From NCBI GenBank assembly GCA_964422065.1, contig CAYQZW010000067.1, forward strand, positions 1 through 9,966: DNA of 9,966 nucleotides. Direction: 5' to 3'. Below, in pieces: positions 5,896 to 9,966 of this stretch (the stretch's first letter is position 1; each line of letters begins with the position of its first letter). The notes beneath the pieces are model-generated. The model was given only the letters and a program-made list of their open reading frames with translations, did not search any database and was not told where the DNA came from. Source of the stretch: S141-55 sp964422065 (GTDB lineage: Bacteria > Hydrothermota > Hydrothermia > WGAB01). The translations under genes were made by a program, and so were the position numbers.

Positions 5896-7227
5896 ATGAA
5901 GGTTCGCGTTCTCATTATGGGCGCTGCGGGTCGTGATTTTCACAATTTCAATGTCTTTTTCCGGGGGAACCCGCAGTTTGAAGTTGTGGCTTTCACCGCG
6001 ACCCAGATCCCGGATATTGAGGGGCGGGTCTATCCGCCCGAGTTGGCGGGACCGGAATATCCGGACGGGATCCCCATTTATCCGGAAGAGGACCTGGTCC
6101 AGATCATCCGAGAGAAGCAGGTGGATCTTGTGGTGTTTTCCTACTCCGATGTGTCCCACGAGTACGTGATGCATCGAGCATCTAAGGTGATGGCCGCCGG
6201 TGCGGATTTCATGTTGCTTGGGGCAGAGCACACGATGCTGAAGTCTGAGAAGCCTGTAATTGCGATCGGTGCGGTTCGGACCGGGAGTGGCAAGAGCCAG
6301 ACAACACGCCGCGTTGCAGAGATTCTGAAACAGCACGGCCTCAAGGTGAGCGTGGTTCGGCACCCGATGCCTTACGGCGACCTTCGGAAACAGATCGTCC
6401 AGCGATTTGCGACGCTTGAAGACTTAGATCGATACGAGTGCACGATCGAAGAACGGGAGGAGTATGAACCCCACATCCGGCGGGGGAATGTGGTCTTCGC
6501 AGGGGTAGACTACGAGAAGATCTTGAGAGCTGCGGAGCAGGAGGCCGATATCGTCCTTTGGGACGGCGGAAACAACGACATGCCGTTTTATCAGCCCGAT
6601 CTTTTTATCGTGGTGGCCGACCCCCATCGGCCTGGCCATGAAAGGTCTTACTTCCCGGGAGAGACCAATGTCTATCTGGCCGATGTCGTCGTCATCAACA
6701 AGGTAGACACCGCCTATCCCGAGGACATTGAGACGGTTCGGGACAACATCCGGGAGATGAACCCTCAGGCGGTGATTGTCGAGGCCGCATCCCCGATTTT
6801 TGTGGAGGATCCGGAGAAAATCCGCGGGAAGAAAGTGGTCGTTGTCGAGGACGGACCGACGCTGACCCATGGGGAGATGAGTTATGGGGCCGGGGTTGTC
6901 GCGGCCTTGAAGTTTGGCGCCGCCGACCTGGTGGACCCCCAGGAATACGCTGTAGGCTCCATTCGTGAAGCCTACGAAAAATATCCCCAACTCCAGAATT
7001 TGGTGCCGGCACTGGGCTATTCCGAGACCCAGTTGAAGGAACTGGAGGAGACATTAAATCGGGTTCCAGCCGACGTTGTCGTTGTTGCCACGCCCATCGA
7101 CTTGGGGCGGATCCTCAAGTTGAACAAGCCTTCGGTCCGGGTCTATTACGAGTTACAGGAAATTGGGAAGCCTGACCTGACCGAGATCCTTGAGCGGTTC
7201 CTTAAGGAGAAAGGGCTGATCCCCTGA
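5896..7227 (+). CDS. P-loop GTPase, cyclic 2,3-diphosphoglycerate synthetase-like
   Basis: A 443-residue cytoplasmic protein. An N-terminal Rossmann-like domain (about 1-115, with MGAAGRDFHNFN at 8-19) precedes a P-loop domain. The P-loop is GAVRTGSGKS (125-134), followed by QTTRRVAEIL; WDGGNND (222-228) sits at the Walker B-like position, and NKVD (268-271) is a guanine-specificity motif. The layout and the wording 'RTGSGKSQTTR' match the family of archaeal cyclic 2,3-diphosphoglycerate synthetase, which makes the thermoprotective solute cDPG from 2,3-bisphosphoglycerate in some methanogens. Bacterial members are common and mostly of unknown function, often labelled just GTPase, and NKVD suggests GTP rather than ATP. 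Whether this one makes cDPG cannot be told. The start is set by a perfect ribosome site. The oxidoreductase gene follows after 72 bases with its own promoter. Confidence 0.82.
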   Translation: MKVRVLIMGAAGRDFHNFNVFFRGNPQFEVVAFTATQIPDIEGRVYPPELAGPEYPDGIPIYPEEDLVQIIREKQVDLVVFSYSDVSHEYVMHRASKVMAAGADFMLLGAEHTMLKSEKPVIAIGAVRTGSGKSQTTRRVAEILKQHGLKVSVVRHPMPYGDLRKQIVQRFATLEDLDRYECTIEEREEYEPHIRRGNVVFAGVDYEKILRAAEQEADIVLWDGGNNDMPFYQPDLFIVVADPHRPGHERSYFPGETNVYLADVVVINKVDTAYPEDIETVRDNIREMNPQAVIVEAASPIFVEDPEKIRGKKVVVVEDGPTLTHGEMSYGAGVVAALKFGAADLVDPQEYAVGSIREAYEKYPQLQNLVPALGYSETQLKELEETLNRVPADVVVVATPIDLGRILKLNKPSVRVYYELQEIGKPDLTEILERFLKEKGLIP

Positions 7228-7230
7228 CCC

Positions 7231-7259
7231 TTGCCAAAAACGTGCTAAAGTTTTAAAAT
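7231..7259 (+). promoter_or_regulatory. promoter of the disulfide oxidoreductase gene
   Basis: TTGCCA (7231-7236), a 17-base spacer and TAAAAT (7254-7259) match the sigma70 consensus at 5/6 positions in each box. It begins 4 bases after the GTPase stop. The transcript would start near 7267 and have a leader of about 33 bases. No terminator is visible between the two genes, so read-through from the GTPase gene is also possible. Confidence 0.65.
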
Positions 7260-7285
7260 TTAATAAGCCATAGGCAAATTCACGA

Positions 7286-7294
7286 AAAGGAGGT
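7286..7294 (+). promoter_or_regulatory. strong Shine-Dalgarno site of the disulfide oxidoreductase gene
   Basis: AAAGGAGGT lies 5 bases before the ATG at 7300, again a perfect match to the 16S rRNA tail. The surrounding 14 bases are identical to those before the GTPase gene, which suggests both are efficiently translated from leadered messages. Confidence 0.85.
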
Positions 7295-7299
7295 CAAAG

Positions 7300-7983
7300 A
7301 TGTCTCTGCTACGAGAGGAAGATCGGCAATACCTGATCAATTTCTTCAATGAGAAACTGGTTGACCCTGTGAAGATTGTGTACTTCACGCAAAAGCTGGA
7401 GTGTCAGTTTTGCGAAGATACACGTAACATTTACGAGGAGGTCAGTGGGCTCAACCCGAAGATCACCTTAGAGGTGTATAACTTCACAACCGATCGAGAC
7501 AAGGCGGCGGAGTACGGGATTGATAAGATTCCCGGTGCGGCGATTCTCGGCAAAGAGGACTACGGCATCCGGTTCTTTGGGATTCCTTCGGGCTACGAAT
7601 TCATGAGTCTTGTGGAGGCCATCGTCCGGGCATCCCGAGGCGAGACCGAATTGGAGGATACCACCAAGGAACGGCTAAGAGAGATCCAGCAGCCTGTACA
7701 CATTGAGGTGTTGGTGACTCCGACCTGTCCCTATTGCCCACGGATGGTCACCCTGGCACATCAGTTCGCGGTGGAAAACCCGAATATCCGTGCGGACATG
7801 GTTGAGGTGACGGAGTTCCCTTACATTGCCAACAAATACAGTGTGTATGGCGTGCCCAAGACGGTGATCAATGGTGGCCACGGGATTGAAGGGGCTGTCC
7901 CTGAACACGTGTTTCTGGAACACCTGTTAAGCAGTTTGGAGGAGGAGTCTGAGAACGGTAAAAGTTCTCTGATCACCCCGTGA
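7300..7983 (+). CDS. glutaredoxin-like protein disulfide oxidoreductase (PDO)
   Basis: A 227-residue protein of two tandem thioredoxin-fold units. The N-terminal unit (about 1-115) has the redox motif CQFC (C35, C38) and a cis-proline at P78. The C-terminal unit (about 130-215) has CPYC (C143, C146) and cis-proline P186. This is the PDO architecture of thermophilic archaea and bacteria, where it makes, breaks or shuffles disulfide bonds in cytoplasmic proteins, usually recharged by a thioredoxin reductase (none in this window). Length matches the usual 215-235 residues and no signal peptide is seen, so it is cytosolic. AhpF N-terminal domains share the fold but have only one active CxxC. It has its own promoter, a strong ribosome site and a terminator immediately downstream, so it can be expressed alone. 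Presence of PDO is the main hint of a thermophilic host. Confidence 0.92.
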   Translation: MSLLREEDRQYLINFFNEKLVDPVKIVYFTQKLECQFCEDTRNIYEEVSGLNPKITLEVYNFTTDRDKAAEYGIDKIPGAAILGKEDYGIRFFGIPSGYEFMSLVEAIVRASRGETELEDTTKERLREIQQPVHIEVLVTPTCPYCPRMVTLAHQFAVENPNIRADMVEVTEFPYIANKYSVYGVPKTVINGGHGIEGAVPEHVFLEHLLSSLEEESENGKSSLITP

Positions 7984-8000
7984 GTGGGCCTTGAGTTTTT

Positions 8001-8044
8001 GGGCGGCCCCGCCTCGATGTCGAGGCGGGGCCGCCCTTCTCTTC
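8001..8044 (+). terminator. strong GC-rich intrinsic terminator after PDO
   Basis: A perfect inverted repeat lies 17 bases after the PDO stop: the left arm at 8001-8017 begins GGGCGGCCCC and the right arm at 8020-8036 ends GGGGCCGCCC. This gives a stem of about 16 bp with the tetraloop ATGT, followed by the T/C-rich tract TTCTCTTCT (8037-8045). The U tract is interrupted by C, but the stem is very stable. The opposite strand would be followed by an A tract, so it works only rightwards. It separates PDO from the barrel gene's promoter at 8054. Confidence 0.8.
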
Positions 8045-8053
8045 TGTCCTCGA

Positions 8054-8082
8054 TTGATTGAAAAATCCGCACGTTGTATAAT
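8054..8082 (+). promoter_or_regulatory. leaderless-type promoter of the barrel-accA operon
   Basis: TTGATT (8054-8059), a 17-base spacer and a perfect TATAAT (8077-8082). Only 7 bases separate the -10 from the ATG at 8090, so the A of the start codon is itself the expected first transcribed base. There is no Shine-Dalgarno sequence. The promoter starts just after the PDO terminator. Confidence 0.65.
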
Positions 8083-8089
8083 CCCCATC

Positions 8090-8926
8090 ATGACATTGCT
8101 CTGGTTCTCGCTCCTTGTTGCACAAATGAATCCGGGTTTTGAGTTCCTCCTGATGCCCAGAACGGCCCTGGAGGCATTCCCCCATCAATATGGCACCCTC
8201 GCCCTCACCGGGAACCCCGCAGGCCTATCGAACTCCAGTCGAGGCCTCCTGATCAGCCACCATCTGTGGTTTTTAGATGCCTCTTCTTCGGTTGTCGGTG
8301 GGAAATGGGGACCTTGGGGGCTCCTCCTGTCTTACTACAACTTTGGGACCTTTGAGTTTCAAGATGAGACCCCAGATGACGAAGGTGGCCCAACGTTTAC
8401 CCCCTATGCCTTAGAATTCCGCGTTGCCCGAGCGTTTCGGGTGGATCCAGAAACCGATGCAGGACTCGCCGTGTCCATTTTCCACGAAAAGATCTTGGAT
8501 CGGGAGTTGGCCCAGGGCTACCTCGGGGCGGGCCTGATCTATCGTCCCCAACGTGTCCCAGGGCTGTCCCTTGCACTCTCGGTGGATGCCCTTGGCCTCA
8601 AAAAACAATTTCATCAGACTGAACTGAGGATGCCCGTGAAACTCTCCGCTGGGATCAGTTACCAGATCCACGCGTGGGAGGTCAGCGTCGCAGGCATTCG
8701 CATCAGTGGCTATACCACGCCGAAGATTCAGATTCTGGGCCGCATCCTTTACCAGACGCCTTTTGGATTCACACCGTGGTTCCTCTACGCTTCAGGTCGT
8801 GATCTCTCGCCTTGGCAAGTTGGCCTGACGTACCGAAGGGGCATCCTTTCTCTGGACATTGGCGCCAGTCCCAGCCGGTATAACTTTGATTCGGTCTATC
8901 GCATGACGCTCCGGATTGAGCCATGA
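8090..8926 (+). CDS. PorV/PorQ-like outer-membrane beta-barrel protein
   Basis: A 278-residue protein with a short hydrophobic N-terminus (MTLLWFSLLVAQ) that should act as a signal peptide, followed by alternating amphipathic strands rich in Gly, Tyr, Phe and Trp. The early block LALTGNPAGL (37-46) is the hallmark of the PorV/PorQ/UPF0164, FadL-like barrel group found in FCB bacteria and related candidate phyla. PorV members take part in type IX secretion, but many relatives have no known role, and no other type IX gene is in this window. The signal lacks the usual basic residues. An in-frame TTG at 8054 would add them (IEKSAR) but overlaps the -35 box and has no ribosome site, so the ATG at 8090 is preferred. 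The gene ends by an ATGA overlap with accA. Confidence 0.75.
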   Translation: MTLLWFSLLVAQMNPGFEFLLMPRTALEAFPHQYGTLALTGNPAGLSNSSRGLLISHHLWFLDASSSVVGGKWGPWGLLLSYYNFGTFEFQDETPDDEGGPTFTPYALEFRVARAFRVDPETDAGLAVSIFHEKILDRELAQGYLGAGLIYRPQRVPGLSLALSVDALGLKKQFHQTELRMPVKLSAGISYQIHAWEVSVAGIRISGYTTPKIQILGRILYQTPFGFTPWFLYASGRDLSPWQVGLTYRRGILSLDIGASPSRYNFDSVYRMTLRIEP

Positions 8927-9882
8927 AGTTGTTAGACTTTGAGCGTCCCATCTTCGAGATTGAACGCCGTTTGCAAGAACTCCGGAAACTGATTCCGCAA
9001 CATCCGGAGTTGGAAGAGGAAATCCGGCTGTTGGAGACCCAGGCCCAACGGATCCGAGAGAAGATTTATTCCAACTTAACCCGCTGGCAGATTGTCCAAA
9101 TCGCAAGGCATCCGGACCGTCCCCATGCCCATGATTACATCGAGCGGATGACTGAAGACTTTATGGAACTTCACGGGGACCGTTATTTTGGAGACGACCC
9201 TGCCATCATTGCAGGCATCGGCAAGATTGAGGGGGAGTCCGTGGTCATCATTGCAGAAGAGAAAGGGGCAGATACCCGGGACCGCATCCGAAGGAACTTC
9301 GGGATGCCCAACCCAGAAGGGTACCGCAAAGGGGAACGGCTCATGGCCTTGGCGGAAAAGTTCAAGTTGCCGATCCTCACCCTGGTGGACACTCCAGGTG
9401 CCTATCCCGGGATCGGCGCCGAGGAACGGGGCCAGGCCCGTGCGATCGCCACTTCCATCGCCAGGATGTTGAATACCCGAACCCCGATCGTGACCGTGAT
9501 CCTTGGGGAAGGGGGATCGGGTGGCGCCCTCGCCATCGCTGTAGGAGATGTGGTCCTCGCCTTGCAATACTCGATTTACTCGGTGATCTCCCCTGAAGGC
9601 TGTGCGGCGATTTTGTGGAAAGATGGGAAACTCGCAGATCGGGCCGCCGAGGTCCTGAAACTGACTGCTCAAGACCTTCTGGAGTTTGACGTGGTAGATG
9701 AAGTGATCCCAGAGCCCATGGGGGGCGCCCATTGGCATCCTCAAGAGGCCATCGACCGGGTGAAGGAGGCTGTCTTACGGCATCTCCAGAGACTCCGGCA
9801 GGTCCCCATTCCGGATCTCCTGACCTCGCGACATGAACGATACCTCCGATACGGGGTGTATCGGACTTCGGAGACACCCTGA
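8923..9882 (+). CDS. accA: acetyl-CoA carboxylase carboxyltransferase subunit alpha
   Basis: A 319-residue protein, the same length as E. coli AccA. The N-terminal helical part (about 1-75) with DFERPIFEIE leads into the crotonase-like carboxyltransferase core. Diagnostic blocks are RNFGMPNPEGYRK (124-136), DTPGAYPGIGAEERGQ (156-171), GEGGSGGALAI (195-205) and ISPEGCAAILW (222-232), including the tandem glycines that bind carboxybiotin and acetyl-CoA. With AccD it forms the alpha2beta2 carboxyltransferase that makes malonyl-CoA, the first committed step of fatty-acid synthesis in the cytoplasm. accD, accB and accC are not in this window. The ATG overlaps the barrel gene's TGA (ATGA) and has no good ribosome site, so translation is probably coupled to the barrel gene. 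Confidence 0.97.
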   Translation: MKLLDFERPIFEIERRLQELRKLIPQHPELEEEIRLLETQAQRIREKIYSNLTRWQIVQIARHPDRPHAHDYIERMTEDFMELHGDRYFGDDPAIIAGIGKIEGESVVIIAEEKGADTRDRIRRNFGMPNPEGYRKGERLMALAEKFKLPILTLVDTPGAYPGIGAEERGQARAIATSIARMLNTRTPIVTVILGEGGSGGALAIAVGDVVLALQYSIYSVISPEGCAAILWKDGKLADRAAEVLKLTAQDLLEFDVVDEVIPEPMGGAHWHPQEAIDRVKEAVLRHLQRLRQVPIPDLLTSRHERYLRYGVYRTSETP

Positions 9883-9896
9883 AACCGCTCAACCCC

Positions 9897-9925
9897 TTGA
9901 ATTTACAGGGAAAATCCCTTTAAAT
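9897..9925 (+). promoter_or_regulatory. possible tRNA promoter
   Basis: TTGAAT (9897-9902), a 17-base spacer and TTAAAT (9920-9925) match the consensus at 4/6 in each box. Transcription would start near 9933, about 6 bases before the mature tRNA. The spacer holds a small inverted repeat, AGGGA-AAA-TCCCT (9907-9919), followed by TTTAAAT. It might instead be a weak terminator for accA. Confidence 0.35.
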
Positions 9926-9938
9926 AACTTCCCACCAC

Positions 9939-9966
9939 GGAGAGGTGCCGGAGTGGTCGAACGGGC
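9939..9966 (+). tRNA. tRNA-Ser (5' 28 bases; rest outside window)
   Basis: The window ends inside a tRNA gene. GGAGAGG is the 5' acceptor strand, followed by TG (positions 8-9) and a D arm whose CCG and CGG sides pair around the GAGTGGTCGAA loop. The GGAGAGG acceptor and this D arm are typical of bacterial class II tRNA-Ser; bacterial tRNA-Leu usually begins GC. The anticodon lies beyond the window, so isoacceptor type cannot be stated and a tRNA-Leu is not fully excluded. Confidence 0.8.

Noticed and set aside
5827..6363. 178-codon minus-strand frame opposite the GTPase start
   Set aside because: It is a shadow of the GTPase gene and would cover both divergent promoters.
7991..8089. Upstream extension of the barrel frame from a TTG at 7991
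   Set aside because: The sequence is the terminator hairpin and promoter; its translation is an artefact.
9076..9744. 222-codon minus-strand frame opposite accA
   Set aside because: It is fully inside the highly conserved accA gene, rich in His, Pro and Gly, with no recognisable domain or ribosome site.
1..9966. CRISPR array, insertion sequence, prophage or integrated element
   Set aside because: I saw no regularly spaced repeats, transposase, integrase or terminal inverted repeats. The tRNA at the right edge could be an integration site, but nothing in the window indicates one was used.

Overview
The window comes from a compact, gene-dense genome of moderately high GC (about 55-57% by eye), most likely a thermophilic, two-membraned bacterium in or near the FCB / candidate-phylum group (Bacteroidota-like, WOR-3 or Hydrothermae-like lineages). 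Four features point there: a two-domain thioredoxin-fold protein disulfide oxidoreductase (a thermophile marker), a cyclic-2,3-diphosphoglycerate-synthetase-like GTPase, a PorV/PorQ-like outer-membrane barrel, and a secreted protein of the family often labelled 'asparagine synthetase B' in Bacteroidota. The lineage is inferred; there is no rRNA in the window. Nothing suggests recent mobile DNA: no IS, CRISPR or phage genes were seen.

Left part (1-2745, minus strand): one tightly packed operon read leftwards, SPFH/prohibitin-like membrane protein -> UbiA prenyltransferase of the archaeal-type ether-lipid (DGGGP synthase) subgroup -> YfcE-type metallophosphoesterase -> CvpA family membrane protein, which runs off the window. 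The genes overlap or are 1 base apart. A good sigma70-type promoter lies immediately at the SPFH start.

Middle (2761-5858): a Gfo/Idh/MocA oxidoreductase on the plus strand has its own promoter and ends tail to tail with coaX, sharing four bases. coaX (type III pantothenate kinase, CoA synthesis) follows a secreted glutamine-amidotransferase-like protein by 4 bases, both read leftwards from a promoter near 5829-5858.

Right part (5828-9966, plus strand): the c23DPG-synthetase-like GTPase, then the disulfide oxidoreductase with its own promoter and a strong GC-rich terminator. Next comes a PorV-like barrel fused by an ATGA overlap to accA (fatty-acid synthesis), and finally the first 28 bases of a class II tRNA, probably tRNA-Ser.

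The most interesting signal is regulatory. Three genes (starts 2706, 5818, 8090) have sigma70-like -35/-10 pairs placed so that transcription should begin 0-3 bases before the start codon, i.e. leaderless mRNAs. The GTPase and oxidoreductase genes instead have normal leaders with a nearly identical, perfect Shine-Dalgarno block. Much of the remaining content is membrane or envelope biology: SPFH, ether-lipid prenyltransferase, CvpA, secreted protein, barrel and fatty-acid synthesis. There is no gene-free stretch above 300 bases.
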